DNA of 64,000 bases. Source: Listeria seeligeri serovar 1/2b str. SLCC3954. Its GTDB lineage: Bacteria; Bacillota; Bacilli; Lactobacillales; Listeriaceae. The stretch spans positions 1,116,001-1,180,000 of the forward strand of contig NC_013891.1 of assembly GCF_000027145.1 (NCBI RefSeq). The letters run 5' to 3'. The notes below the pieces were generated by a model. It saw only the letters and a program-made list of their open reading frames with translations. It had not been told where the DNA came from and made no database searches. Shown piece by piece: positions 1 through 8,118 of the stretch; positions within the stretch are counted from its first letter, which is position 1; every line of letters starts with the position of its first letter. A program made the translations under genes and the position numbers.

Positions 1-445
1 TGGTTTTACAATTACAACACTTACGAATGAGCCAGAAATTCAAGCAGAATTAGAACAAATCCAGCAACAATTGTTTGATGCAGGAGGGGATTTAGCGACA
101 GAAGAAGGCAAACGTCCGTATAAGCTAACTAGCGAGCCGGTAGCTTGGTTAGAAGACCGAATTGACATCTACGCCGACGAACCACCAGAAATCGAAAAAT
201 TCATCTTGCCAGGCGGTACAGGAGCAGCTTCTTTACTCCATATGGCAAGAACTGTAGCAAGAAGAGCAGAACGCGAAATCGTTGGCATGCAAAAAATTGC
301 CGCATCCAACCAGGAAGTGCTCAAATATGTAAACCGCTTGTCAGATTATTTTTTTGCAGTCGCCCGAGTAGTTAATTTTCGTGCTGGTAAAACAGATATT
401 TTTTATAAAAACTCCGAACTTGTTTTTCGAAATAAAAAGAAATAA
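1..445 (+). CDS. PduO-type ATP:cob(I)alamin adenosyltransferase, 3' part
   Basis: The reading frame is open from the window edge, so the N-terminus lies outside; about 147 residues are visible. The family transfers adenosyl from ATP to cob(I)alamin to make coenzyme B12. The visible helical signature is FILPGGTGAASLLHMART followed by ARRAERE, which carries the Arg/Glu residues typical of PduO-type enzymes. The tail, rich in Lys and aromatic residues, ends at a TAA just before a hairpin. In Listeria this gene closes the large cobalamin/propanediol/ethanolamine region, which fits an edge position here. Family assignment is firm; whether the product serves mainly cobalamin synthesis or diol use cannot be told from this fragment. 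Confidence 0.88.
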   Translation, partial: GFTITTLTNEPEIQAELEQIQQQLFDAGGDLATEEGKRPYKLTSEPVAWLEDRIDIYADEPPEIEKFILPGGTGAASLLHMARTVARRAEREIVGMQKIAASNQEVLKYVNRLSDYFFAVARVVNFRAGKTDIFYKNSELVFRNKKK

Positions 446-447
446 GC

Positions 448-483
448 AAAAAACCTCTCCCGCAAACTACAGGAGAGGTTTTT
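448..483. terminator. bidirectional terminator
   Basis: The arms 448-460 (A-run plus ACCTCTCC) and 472-483 (GGAGAGGT plus T-run) form a 12-13 bp stem with an 11-nt loop. It sits between two convergent genes and has A/T runs on both sides, so it can stop transcription from either direction. Confidence 0.85.
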
Positions 484-486
484 CTT

Positions 487-954
487 TTAAAAACGTTGAA
501 TTAAAAATACGCCGATAAGCATCAATAAAACGCCAATCATTCGGTAACGGTTAATTGGATGAGGAATGACTCCAAAAAACCCAAAGTGGTCAATAATAAG
601 TGCAATAATCATCTGGCCACAAAGTGCCAAAACAACTGTCATAGCTGATCCAAGTAACGGTAAAAGTAAAATATTCGAAGTAACGAAAAGTACTCCAAGC
701 GCGCCCCCAGTGAATACCCACCAAGGAATTCGCCCAACACCCTTAAGCTGGAATGTCAAACGTCGCTCTACAATTAAACAAATAATCGTCAGCAAGGTGG
801 TTCCTACTAAAAATGATATAAATGATGCCACAAAGGGTGAATTAACTGTCTCGCGTAACTGACTATTTATTGATGTTTGAATTGGTGAAAGTAGCCCGGA
901 TACAAGCCCCATCGCCATAAAAAGTAGTAATGATTTGGAAGATCTTTTTGTCAT
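487..954 (-). CDS. YdcZ/DUF606-family DMT inner-membrane protein
   Basis: A 155-residue hydrophobic protein with about five membrane segments. It begins with a short basic stretch (MTKRSSK), then a first helix containing GLVSGLLSPIQTSINSQL, the typical DUF606 start. The family belongs to the drug/metabolite transporter superfamily and has half-size members that often occur as adjacent pairs. The next gene upstream on the same strand (969-1418) is a paralogue of almost the same length and with the same motif order (GNTLL-like segment, then CGQMI, then a C-terminal YLMQRF-like end). Only 14 bases separate the two, so they are probably co-transcribed and act as a heteromer. The substrate is unknown. 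Confidence 0.8.
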   Translation of the reverse strand: MTKRSSKSLLLFMAMGLVSGLLSPIQTSINSQLRETVNSPFVASFISFLVGTTLLTIICLIVERRLTFQLKGVGRIPWWVFTGGALGVLFVTSNILLLPLLGSAMTVVLALCGQMIIALIIDHFGFFGVIPHPINRYRMIGVLLMLIGVFLIQRF

Positions 955-968
955 GTTTTCGCCCCCTT

Positions 969-1418
969 TTAAAATCGCTGCATCAAATAAATGCCGCCAA
1001 ACATTAATATAACTCCAAGTAACCGTTCGAGATTCATTTCATGCATAGGCACTTGAAATAAACCAAAATTATCAATTATAATAGCCATAATCATTTGTCC
1101 ACAAACCGTAATCATCACAAGAAGTGCTGAACCTAGACGAGGTAAAAGTAAAATGTTGGCAGTTAAAAAAATAACCCCTAAAGTTCCGCCACCAACCCAA
1201 ATATACCAAGGATTTGAGGCAATCATTTCTGATGATATTGGCCATGATTTTTGAGTAAATAAACAAACAACAAGCAAAACGGTTGTTCCGACCATAAAAG
1301 AAACCCAAGAAGCTAAGAACGGTGATTTCGTATATGTACTAAGACGCGTATTAATGGCCGTTTGCACTGGTAAAACCATTCCAGCAAGAAGACCAGATAC
1401 AATAAATAATATAATCAA
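969..1418 (-). CDS. YdcZ/DUF606-family DMT protein, paralogue
   Basis: A 149-residue integral membrane protein, first gene of a two-gene minus-strand operon. The first helix contains GLLAGMVLPVQTAINTRLS, closely parallel to the downstream paralogue, and the CGQMIMAIIIDNFG segment is also shared. Start ATG is preceded by a GGAGG-type site on the reverse strand (rc of the cctcc at about 1427). The two proteins are too small to be full DMT carriers alone (about 300 residues), so a two-protein transporter is the simple reading. No substrate can be inferred. Confidence 0.8.
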   Translation of the reverse strand: MIILFIVSGLLAGMVLPVQTAINTRLSTYTKSPFLASWVSFMVGTTVLLVVCLFTQKSWPISSEMIASNPWYIWVGGGTLGVIFLTANILLLPRLGSALLVMITVCGQMIMAIIIDNFGLFQVPMHEMNLERLLGVILMFGGIYLMQRF

Positions 1419-1505
1419 GAATGCTCCTCCTTTTTTATCACAATGAACTAATTATAAAGTAAACAAGGGGTAAAAAGATAGTATTTAATTTGACGGAGGT
1501 TTTTT

Positions 1506-2024
1506 ATGAAAATTCGTATTATTGGATCAGTAGGCAGTGGTAAAACAACTTTGGCAAAAAAACTTTCAGATATGGAAGGCATTCCTTTTTTCGAAACCGA
1601 CCGAATTGTATGGAAACGAGAACAAACCGAAGTAAGACGAACAGAATCCGAAAAAAGGGAATTGCTAAAACAAATTATCTGCCAACCAGATTGGATTATT
1701 GAAGGAGTACATATCGAACCATGGGCAATGGAAAGCTTCACACAAGCAGATGTTGTCATTTTTCTAGACATACCAAAACACCAAATCCGCTATCAATTAA
1801 TTAAACGCCAAATTAAGCAATTACTTCGGATCGAGTCAGCGCACTATCCCATTCGAATAAAAATGCTCAAGCAAATGTTTTACTGGGATGAATTATTCGA
1901 CAGGAAAACCAAGCCGATTATCCAAAATGAAAGAATGGAAGAACCACAAAAATGGCTCACTATCAAGAAAAAAAGTGAAATCAAAAAAATCTTGCAAACT
2001 ATATCGAGCCGTGATATAGTATAA
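1506..2024 (+). CDS. FlaR/adenylate-kinase-like P-loop protein (topology modulation family)
   Basis: 172 residues. A Walker A motif GSVGSGKTT is at residues 7-15. It is followed by the family's ETDRIVWKRE segment and by DWIIEGVH, which mark the small P-loop kinases called DNA topology modulation protein FlaR or adenylate-kinase-like. Bases GGAGG lie just before the ATG. The biochemical activity of this family is poorly established; nucleotide or small-molecule phosphorylation is likely. It lies directly upstream of a PadR regulator whose operator overlaps its last codons. A distant relative with the same layout is found in the island cluster at 51683-52165. Confidence 0.75.
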   Translation: MKIRIIGSVGSGKTTLAKKLSDMEGIPFFETDRIVWKREQTEVRRTESEKRELLKQIICQPDWIIEGVHIEPWAMESFTQADVVIFLDIPKHQIRYQLIKRQIKQLLRIESAHYPIRIKMLKQMFYWDELFDRKTKPIIQNERMEEPQKWLTIKKKSEIKKILQTISSRDIV

Positions 2025-2025
2025 T
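1998..2025 (+). promoter_or_regulatory. dyad operator and -10 for the PadR operon
   Basis: An 8-bp perfect dyad, ACTATATC (1998-2005) and GATATAGT (2013-2020), runs directly into TATAAT at 2020-2025. A related half-site occurs again near 2047. A dyad abutting the -10 just upstream of a padR gene is the usual layout for an autorepressed PadR operon. The assignment is by position and symmetry only. Confidence 0.6.
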
Positions 2026-2054
2026 TATCAAATACATCGAGGTGCGATATAATT

Positions 2055-2366
2055 ATGGATGAAAAATTGCGAAAAACATATCTGCCAATGACAGAAACAG
2101 CTTTTTATATATTGCTGTCATTAATAGAACCAAGACATGGCTATGCAATTATTGAAAACGTCGCTGGCATGACCAAAAATCGTATCAAGCTTGGACCAGG
2201 AACAATTTACGGCAGTTTATCCAAAATGAACAAAGACGGACTAATCCAAATTATCCAAGAAGAAAGCAATCGAAAAATCTATCAAATGACAGAAACTGGC
2301 AAAGAAATCCTACATTTAGAAAAAACTCGGATTGAAGAATTGTATAGAAATACGAGGGGGATATAA
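2055..2366 (+). CDS. PadR-family transcriptional regulator
   Basis: 103 residues with the PadR winged-helix signature: ETAFYILLSLIEPRHGYAI near the N-terminus, then KLGPGTIYGSLSKMNKDGLI, the recognition helix and wing. The short C-terminal part fits the small PadR-s2 subclass. GAGGTG precedes the ATG at good spacing. The stop is 2 bases before the next start, so it is co-transcribed with the DUF2812 gene, a common pairing in Firmicutes in which the regulator controls a membrane protein operon. The upstream dyad suggests autorepression. The inducing ligand is unknown. Confidence 0.88.
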   Translation: MDEKLRKTYLPMTETAFYILLSLIEPRHGYAIIENVAGMTKNRIKLGPGTIYGSLSKMNKDGLIQIIQEESNRKIYQMTETGKEILHLEKTRIEELYRNTRGI

Positions 2367-2368
2367 AA

Positions 2369-2902
2369 ATGGAGAAAAAAGTCTTAAAATTTTTCACAGT
2401 CGACAATATGGAAAAAGAAGCAGCATATTTAAATGAAATGGCACAACAAGGTTGGTTTTTCAAAGAGTATAAAAGATTTAGATACCATTTTGAAAAAGGT
2501 GAACCAGCAAAATATAACTATGCGATTGATTACAAAGAAACCACGGGCGACGAGGAAGAATATAAAACTCTTTTTGCTGACGCTGGCTGGGAAAATGTAT
2601 ATACTTACCCGATTTTACAAGGAAACTGGATGTATTTTCGTAAACCAGTAACTCCCGGTGAAACAGACGAAGCCATTTTTACGGATAAAGAATCGTTGGT
2701 ACATTTATTCCAAAAAATTCGTAAACGCTGGTCCTTGTTTGGTGGATTAATAAGCTTATTTTTACTACTGTTTGCGGTGTTCTTACCATATAATTCACTA
2801 CAGATATTTTATGCTATTCTCATTATTATTCTTGTGGTACTATATGGCAAAATGTTTATTAATCTTACGCGAAAAATAAACAATTTAAACAGCAACACTT
2901 GA
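2369..2902 (+). CDS. DUF2812 membrane protein
   Basis: 177 residues. The soluble N-terminal part (about 1-110) holds the DUF2812 features: KKVLKFFTVDNMEKEAAYLNEM, then GWFFKEYKRFRYHFEKGEP, then an AGWENV...GNWMYFRKP block. Two predicted membrane helices follow between about residues 120 and 170. Genes of this family are nearly always next to PadR regulators, as here. No function is established; a role in envelope sensing or export is only a guess from the layout. Confidence 0.75.
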   Translation: MEKKVLKFFTVDNMEKEAAYLNEMAQQGWFFKEYKRFRYHFEKGEPAKYNYAIDYKETTGDEEEYKTLFADAGWENVYTYPILQGNWMYFRKPVTPGETDEAIFTDKESLVHLFQKIRKRWSLFGGLISLFLLLFAVFLPYNSLQIFYAILIIILVVLYGKMFINLTRKINNLNSNT

Positions 2903-2934
2903 CAATAAAAACAAATGTAACTATAATGGTTACA
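2899..2934 (+). promoter_or_regulatory. consensus promoter with overlapping Rrf2 operator
   Basis: TTGACA (2899-2904), a 17-bp spacer and TATAAT (2922-2927) form a perfect sigma-A promoter. A dyad TGTAAC (2916-2921) / GTTACA (2929-2934) brackets the -10 box, so a bound repressor would block it. The same half-sites recur at 3407-3425 before the next gene, which points to one regulator for both. Confidence 0.8.
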
Positions 2935-2947
2935 AAGAGGTGAAGAA

Positions 2948-3373
2948 ATGGCCATTTCAACACGTTTTAGCGTTGCAGTCCATATTTTAACATTAATCGA
3001 TATGAACCAAGAACGCTCAATTACATCTGACTTTATTGCCGCAAGCGTAAATACGAACCCAGTTGTAATTAGACGAATCATGAGTAAACTAAAAAAAGCC
3101 GGGCTAATTCATTCAAGTCCAGGAGTTAGTGGTACTTATTTATTAAAAGAAGCCTCGGAAATCACGTTGTATGATATTTATGCCGCGGTGGATGGGACAG
3201 AGCAGCTTTTTGACATTCATAAAAATCCAAATCCGAACTGTGAAGTAGGCGCGAACATTCAAGATACACTCGACACTGTTTTCAACCACGCGCAACAACA
3301 GATGGAAGCAGATTTAAAACGAACTAATTTAAGTCAAATTACTGCGAGTATAAAACAAAAAGCAACAAACTAG
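2948..3373 (+). CDS. Rrf2-family regulator (YwnA-like)
   Basis: 141 residues. It starts MAISTRFSVAVHILTLID, the typical Rrf2 opening helix, and continues through a winged helix (VVIRRIMSKLKKAGLIHSSPGVSGTYLL). The three-Cys cluster of Fe-S Rrf2 proteins (IscR, NsrR) is absent; a single Cys sits in the NPNCEV segment. That fits the YwnA-type subgroup, which does not use an Fe-S cluster. It is followed by an NAD(P)-binding oxidoreductase gene, and both carry the same TGTAAC-type dyad in front, so the regulator probably represses itself and its neighbour. Confidence 0.87.
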   Translation: MAISTRFSVAVHILTLIDMNQERSITSDFIAASVNTNPVVIRRIMSKLKKAGLIHSSPGVSGTYLLKEASEITLYDIYAAVDGTEQLFDIHKNPNPNCEVGANIQDTLDTVFNHAQQQMEADLKRTNLSQITASIKQKATN

Positions 3374-3406
3374 CGGGATTCATTTCCCGTTCGCTTTTGC
3401 ACTAAA

Positions 3407-3425
3407 TGTAACTGTTTTAGTTACT
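3407..3425 (+). promoter_or_regulatory. second Rrf2-type operator
   Basis: TGTAAC (3407-3412) and GTTACT (3420-3425) are an imperfect copy of the dyad over the rrf2 promoter, with an 7-bp centre, about 20 bases before the oxidoreductase start. This suggests shared control by the adjacent Rrf2 protein. Confidence 0.6.
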
Positions 3426-3444
3426 AATTAAATTGGAGGAATAG

Positions 3445-4077
3445 ATGATGAAAATAGCTATTATCGGAGCAGCTGGAAAAGCAGGAAATGAAATTACGAA
3501 GGAAGCAGTTCGTCGCGAGCATGATGTCACAGGATTCGTTCGTAATAAAGCAAAACTAACCACTGAAATTAAAGCAATGGAAAAAGATATTTTCGACCTA
3601 ACTACAAGTGACTTAGAAGGTTTTGATGTTGTCGTTGATGCGTTTAATGCAGCACCAGGCGAAGAAAACTTACACCAAACATCATTAAAACATCTTTCTA
3701 CTATATTAAAAGGAACAAATACACGCTTAATCGTTGTTGGCGGTGCAGGGAGCTTATACGTTGACCCTGAGGAAACGATTCGTGTCATGGATACTCCGGA
3801 TTTCCCTGCAGCCTATTTACCGACAGCAACCAATATGGGAGAAGCTTTTAACGCGCTTCAAAAAGAAACAGATGTCAACTGGACCTACATAAGTCCAGCA
3901 GCTTTCTTCAATCCAGACGGAGCAAGAACCGGCGAATACAAAACAGCGCTTAACATCTTAACTACCAACGCAGCAGGAAATAGCGAAATTAGTTATGCTG
4001 ATTATGCGATTGCACTCGTGGACGAAATCGAAAATGCCAAACATTTGAAGCAACGTTTTAGTGTCGTATCTAAATAA
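3445..4077 (+). CDS. NAD(P)-binding oxidoreductase (YwnB/NmrA-like SDR)
   Basis: 210 residues of the atypical short-chain reductase family. The nucleotide-binding loop is KIAIIGAAGKAGNEI near the N-terminus, and an acidic VVDAFNAAPG and LIVVGGAGSLY follow. There is no clear YxxxK catalytic pair, as is usual for NmrA/YwnB-like proteins, which may act as redox sensors or quinone/flavin reductases. Two ATGs lie in tandem (3445, 3448); GGAGG at 3434 suits either. It is preceded by an Rrf2 gene and a matching operator. Substrate unknown. Confidence 0.82.
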   Translation: MMKIAIIGAAGKAGNEITKEAVRREHDVTGFVRNKAKLTTEIKAMEKDIFDLTTSDLEGFDVVVDAFNAAPGEENLHQTSLKHLSTILKGTNTRLIVVGGAGSLYVDPEETIRVMDTPDFPAAYLPTATNMGEAFNALQKETDVNWTYISPAAFFNPDGARTGEYKTALNILTTNAAGNSEISYADYAIALVDEIENAKHLKQRFSVVSK

Positions 4078-4095
4078 AAAAATTGGTGAAAGCTA

Positions 4096-4145
4096 AAAGC
4101 AGGTGTTATTCGTACTAAAAATCGAATAATGCTTGCTTTTTTATT
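4096..4145 (+). terminator. rho-independent terminator
   Basis: A 17-bp stem with G-T wobbles pairs 4096-4112 with about 4123-4139 and is followed by a T-run. It ends the oxidoreductase transcript. Confidence 0.8.
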
Positions 4146-4214
4146 ATGAACAAAACTATCCCGTGCAAATGATGGGTGACATCAAAGGAAGCCAAAAAAA
4201 TAAAATTTGGCGAT

Positions 4215-4532
4215 TCACCAAATTTTTACGACTTTACCAAATATATTTCGTTGTTTAACCCATCCATTAACAAATCCGTGGTTATTAGAAATTTGATATT
4301 CTACTTGATTATTCCGCGTACGAATCGCTGAAATCAAGTGCGTGTAGTAATTACCTTTCACTTTACAAAACACAATATCTTTTACCTCAAGTTTAGTATC
4401 AGCTGTAATCGGCATAAGACTTACTGGTTGGTTCGATTTTATAATTGGCAACATAGAATTTCCTGCTTCTTTATACTTTTCAATGAATTGACCTTGTTGT
4501 AACAAAGAAGCAATAAAGCTTGCCTTTGACAT
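4215..4532 (-). CDS. S24/LexA-like peptidase-fold small protein
   Basis: 105 residues. The AGNSMLPIIKSNQPVSL segment puts a Ser-Met pair (Ser26) where S24/S26 peptidases have their nucleophile, and DIVFCKVKGNYYTHLI matches the following strand. Classical S24 proteases have a Lys in the next motif, but here the position is taken by a His in THLISAIR, so catalysis is doubtful. There is no N-terminal DNA-binding domain, so it is not a complete LexA/CI repressor. The start is supported by a GGTGGTG site on the reverse strand. Alternative: a stand-alone domain with a binding role only. Confidence 0.6.
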   Translation of the reverse strand: MSKASFIASLLQQGQFIEKYKEAGNSMLPIIKSNQPVSLMPITADTKLEVKDIVFCKVKGNYYTHLISAIRTRNNQVEYQISNNHGFVNGWVKQRNIFGKVVKIW

Positions 4533-4749
4533 TTTTACACCACCTTTTCGCTAGAGTATAACAATTTATTTGTGAAAAGTAAAGCATGTTCGGAGTAGGT
4601 TACGCTTAATATCTTTTATATAGAAGAAAAGTGATTTTTTTAAAAAGTTTAAGATTTCTTAAATGAACACTAGATGGATTGCAATTGTGACCAAAGTAAC
4701 GTATTCTAGTAGCATCAGGGGATTCGTAGACAGAAAGGCGTGACGAAAT

Positions 4750-5619
4750 CTGAAATATCGAAAACTATCAAAAAAGAAAAAACAAAAGCGGTTACTTGGC
4801 ATAGCGGGGGTGCTAGTTCTTATTGTTTTAGTGGGTGTTATTGCTTCGGTTATTAGAGAGCAATATTTAATTATGACTGCACCAGAACCCGATCCAGCAT
4901 TCCATTCCAAAGAACAAAATTTTCTAAATGAACTTTCACCTCATGCGCAAGAAATTCAAGAAAAACATGGAATTTTAACGAGCATTACTTTAGCGCAAGC
5001 GATTTTAGAATCGGACTGGGGACAAAGTGGCTTAGCTCAAAAAGCAAACAATTTATTTGGCGTTAAAGGGAAGCCACCGCAACCTATCGTAACAATGTCA
5101 ACGAAAGAATTTGTTGACGGCGAGTGGATTGAAGTAGATGCGAATTTTCGAAAATACAAAGATTGGAACGAGTCACTGGATGCGCATGCAGAACTTTTTT
5201 TAAACGGAACTACCTGGAATGCAGATAAATACAATGGCGTTGTCGCAGCAGATGACTACAAGAAAGCGGCACAAGAACTACAAACTGCTGGATATGCAAC
5301 AGATCCAGACTATGCTGAAAAACTTACTACGATTATTGAAAGCCACGATTTGCAGCTATATGATCGAATCAATGACAAAATCTATTATGATATTAAATCA
5401 ACTGGCTACGGCAAAGTTAAAAAAGACGTTTCAGGCGCTGTTTGGACAAGACCATATGGCCTATCTGGCGCTCAAAAAGTAGAAGAAATTAACTACTATA
5501 AACGGGAAGATTTAAACCTACTTAGGGAAGCAAAAACAGACAGTGGAACTTGGTACCAAATTGCTGTAAATAATGAGCCAATTGGTTGGGTAAAACAAGA
5601 ATTAATTGAAAAAAAGTAA
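4750..5619 (+). CDS. membrane-anchored glucosaminidase (lysozyme-like), probable CTG start
   Basis: The family 4 N-acetylglucosaminidase domain runs from ATG-based residue 35 to about 180 (NFLNELSPHAQEIQEKHGILTSITLAQAILESDWGQSGLA, here cited in part as AQAILESDWGQSGLA). The catalytic-region Glu is in the ILESDWG motif. A C-terminal SH3-like module (about 190-269) has GW..TRPYG and GTWYQIA..N repeats. The first ATG is at 4810, but it would cut into the only membrane helix. The frame stays open upstream to a CTG at 4750 after AGAAAGGCG, adding a basic KYRKLSKKKKQKR stretch and giving a normal signal anchor. I therefore prefer the CTG. A homologous gene follows, so the two were made by duplication. 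Predicted role: cell-wall hydrolysis. Confidence 0.8.
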   Translation: MKYRKLSKKKKQKRLLGIAGVLVLIVLVGVIASVIREQYLIMTAPEPDPAFHSKEQNFLNELSPHAQEIQEKHGILTSITLAQAILESDWGQSGLAQKANNLFGVKGKPPQPIVTMSTKEFVDGEWIEVDANFRKYKDWNESLDAHAELFLNGTTWNADKYNGVVAADDYKKAAQELQTAGYATDPDYAEKLTTIIESHDLQLYDRINDKIYYDIKSTGYGKVKKDVSGAVWTRPYGLSGAQKVEEINYYKREDLNLLREAKTDSGTWYQIAVNNEPIGWVKQELIEKK

Positions 5620-5629
5620 AAAATTAACC

Positions 5630-5697
5630 GAAAAAGACGCAAAATGACTTGTCTTATTTATAGGCAAATAGTCCTTTTGGATGTCTTTTTCTTTTTT
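5630..5697 (+). terminator. terminator after first glucosaminidase
   Basis: GAAAAAGAC (5630-5638) and GTCTTTTTC (5683-5691) pair around a loop that itself contains GACTTGTC/GGCAAATAGTCC pairing, and a T-run follows. It separates the two tandem hydrolase genes. Confidence 0.65.
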
Positions 5698-5875
5698 ATT
5701 TACAAAAAAACGGACAGTGTAAACAACTTTACTACCAAATACTGCCACGTTTTGTAACATATGTCATCTAAAAGTAATGTGTATTACAAGAAACTTTTGA
5801 TAGAATGAAATGGTTGTTTAAAGGACACTGGTTTCTAGTTGAGCAAAAAAACTAGAAGGATATCTCAAAAAGGAT

Positions 5876-6904
5876 GTGCAAAAAATCATTATGTTACAAC
5901 TCGCAAAGAAGCATTTGGTGACAATTGGAATAGGACTTACAATTACATTATGTGCATTACCACTCCATAGCCAAGCTGCTGGTCTAGAGGACGGCTTAAC
6001 TTCCAAGCAAGAGAAGTTTATTAATGAGATTGCGCCGCATGCAGTGAAAGTTCAAAAAGAACATGGTATTTTAGCAAGTATTACTATTTCGCAAGCTATC
6101 CTTGAATCTAACTGGGGAGAAAGCAAGCTCGCAAAAGACGGTAACAATTTATTTGGTATTAAAGGTGCTTATAAAGGAGCATCTATTAAATTGCCTACCA
6201 AAGAACACAATGGTGTTGTTTGGGTTGGAACAGATGCTAAATTCCGAGCGTATCCTAGTTGGTATGAATCACTTAATGACCACGCGCTTTTATTTGTAAA
6301 TGGTCCATCATGGAATCCTAATTTATATGCTGGATTAATTGAAGAAGCTAACTTTGAAAAAGCAGCAATTGCGCTTGGAAAAACAGGCTATTCATCGGAT
6401 CCAGAGTATGCAGCAAAATTAATTGAACTAATAGAAAAAGCAAATTTAACTAAATACGATACAGTTTACACTGAACCTGTGTCTGAAAAAGCAATCAAAG
6501 CTGCTGGAGAAGTAGCGTTAAAAGACAATTGCTTTATTTGGTCCGCACCAAGTGGAACAGAGACTGCTAAACCAATGGAAAAAGTTTCGAAATATGCTGG
6601 TCGTAAAGTTTCAATAAACCAAGAAGTAAAACTACCCGATTCAAATATATTGTGGTACCACATTCATCAAAATGGTAAATCAATTGGTTGGATAGAAAGT
6701 ACAGCTATTAAGAATTTTTACCAATCAGAGGATTATTCTCCGACAGTAGATACACTTCTAAAAACTGACGACCAAAATCGCTTAGTAATCAATATGAAGG
6801 TAGACACCTCAGAACTTCATAAAACAAGGCTAGTTCAAACAGAACAAAAAGCCAAACTAGCGCAAATTGCGCCCTTACTAAGTATTCAATCTTTCGTTTG
6901 GTAA
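5876..6904 (+). CDS. secreted glucosaminidase (lysozyme-like) with C-terminal SH3-like repeats
   Basis: 342 residues. A signal peptide (basic start, hydrophobic VTIGIGLTITLCALPLHS, cleavage near SQA-AG) precedes a family 4 glucosaminidase domain with AQAILESNWGESKLA-type sequence (here SQAILESNWGESKLA). A C-terminal region of about 120 residues follows, with GTETAKPMEKVSKYAGRKV and WYHIHQNGKSIGW elements typical of GW/SH3 cell-wall modules. The start is GTG at 5876 close behind AAAAGGA; ATG 5891 is the alternative. It is a tandem paralogue of the preceding gene but is secreted rather than anchored. Predicted autolysin. Confidence 0.85.
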   Translation: MQKIIMLQLAKKHLVTIGIGLTITLCALPLHSQAAGLEDGLTSKQEKFINEIAPHAVKVQKEHGILASITISQAILESNWGESKLAKDGNNLFGIKGAYKGASIKLPTKEHNGVVWVGTDAKFRAYPSWYESLNDHALLFVNGPSWNPNLYAGLIEEANFEKAAIALGKTGYSSDPEYAAKLIELIEKANLTKYDTVYTEPVSEKAIKAAGEVALKDNCFIWSAPSGTETAKPMEKVSKYAGRKVSINQEVKLPDSNILWYHIHQNGKSIGWIESTAIKNFYQSEDYSPTVDTLLKTDDQNRLVINMKVDTSELHKTRLVQTEQKAKLAQIAPLLSIQSFVW

Positions 6905-6915
6905 TTAATTTTCCG

Positions 6916-6945
6916 AAAAGCTGAAGAGCGCATCTCAGCTTTTTT
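6916..6945 (+). terminator. rho-independent terminator
   Basis: AAAAGCTGA and TCAGCTTTT form a 9-bp stem with a T-run, right after the second glucosaminidase gene. Confidence 0.8.
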
Positions 6946-7013
6946 GTATTTTAGCAGGTTTTTTTTGCAGAAACTGTTATAATGTATAAGGAGTTTACAA
7001 GGAGGGGTTATTT

Positions 7014-8093
7014 ATGGATGAACAATTGAAGATGTTAAAAGCACTAACTGACGCGAAAGGTATACCGGGTAATGAGCGTGCAGTTAGAAACGTATTTCGC
7101 GAGTATATTGAACCACTGGCTGACAGTTTTGAAACAGACGGTTTAGGTAGCGCTATTGCGAAAAAAGTGGGTAATGAAGCTGGACCAAAAATTATGATAG
7201 CTGGCCATTTAGATGAAGTTGGTTTTATGGTAAGCCAAATTGACGATAAAGGTTTCATCAAATTTCAAACAGTTGGTGGCTGGGTTTCTCAAGTAATGCT
7301 AGCGCAAAAAGTAACTATCGTAACACGCGCTGGAGAAGAAATTACCGGAGTTATCGGTTCCAAACCGCCACACGTAATAACAGCAGCAGAACGTCAAAAA
7401 TCATTCGATATTAAAGATATGTTCATTGATGTTGGTGCTGTAGATAAAGCGGAAGTGGAAAGCTACGGAATTCGCCCTGGTGACATGATAGTTCCAGCCT
7501 TTGATTTTACCGTAATGAAAAACGAGAAATTTTTACTTGCGAAAGCGTGGGATAATAGAATTGGTCTTGCAATCGCAATTGAAGTACTTAAAAACTTACA
7601 AAAAGAAGCGCACCCAAATATCGTCTACGGTGTAGGAACTGTACAAGAAGAAGTAGGCTTACGCGGAGCAAAAACCGCCGCACATTTCGTTCAACCAGAT
7701 ATCGGTTTCGGTGTCGATGTTGGTATCTCTGGAGACACACCAGGCGTAACGGACAAAGAAGCAATGAGCAAAATGGGCAAAGGTCCACAAATCGTTATTT
7801 ATGATGCGTCCATGGTGGCACATGCTGGTTTGCGTGACTTTGTAACAGATGTAGCCGATGAACTTTCCATTCCTTATCAATACGAAGCAATTCCAATGGG
7901 CGGCACGGATTCTGGTTCCATCCACTTAACTGGTAACGGAATCCCGTCGCTATCAATCACTATTGCAACACGCTACATTCACTCACATTCATCTATGTTA
8001 CATCGCGATGATTTTGAAAATGCTGTAAAATTAATTACTGAAGTAGTGAAACGTCTTGATCAAGAAAAAGTAACGGAAATTCGACTAGGTTGA
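7014..8093 (+). CDS. M42-family aminopeptidase (often misnamed endoglucanase)
   Basis: 359 residues, full length for the family. Metal-ligand motifs of M42 peptidases are in order: [31 protein letters not shown] with the Glu pair, [12 protein letters not shown] and the C-terminal RYIHSHSSM His. These enzymes are dinuclear-metal, dodecameric, cytoplasmic aminopeptidases. The old label endo-1,4-beta-glucanase in Listeria and Bacillus annotations has no support in the sequence. The start is well placed after GGAGGGG. It lies 25 bases upstream of the TrmH-type gene and may be co-transcribed with it. Confidence 0.93.
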   Translation: MDEQLKMLKALTDAKGIPGNERAVRNVFREYIEPLADSFETDGLGSAIAKKVGNEAGPKIMIAGHLDEVGFMVSQIDDKGFIKFQTVGGWVSQVMLAQKVTIVTRAGEEITGVIGSKPPHVITAAERQKSFDIKDMFIDVGAVDKAEVESYGIRPGDMIVPAFDFTVMKNEKFLLAKAWDNRIGLAIAIEVLKNLQKEAHPNIVYGVGTVQEEVGLRGAKTAAHFVQPDIGFGVDVGISGDTPGVTDKEAMSKMGKGPQIVIYDASMVAHAGLRDFVTDVADELSIPYQYEAIPMGGTDSGSIHLTGNGIPSLSITIATRYIHSHSSMLHRDDFENAVKLITEVVKRLDQEKVTEIRLG

Positions 8094-8118
8094 GTTTCGA
8101 GAAAAGAGGGAAATTTTC

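Noticed and set aside
7014..8093. Endo-1,4-beta-glucanase
   Set aside because: Metal-site motifs are those of M42 aminopeptidases; no glycosidase motif is present.
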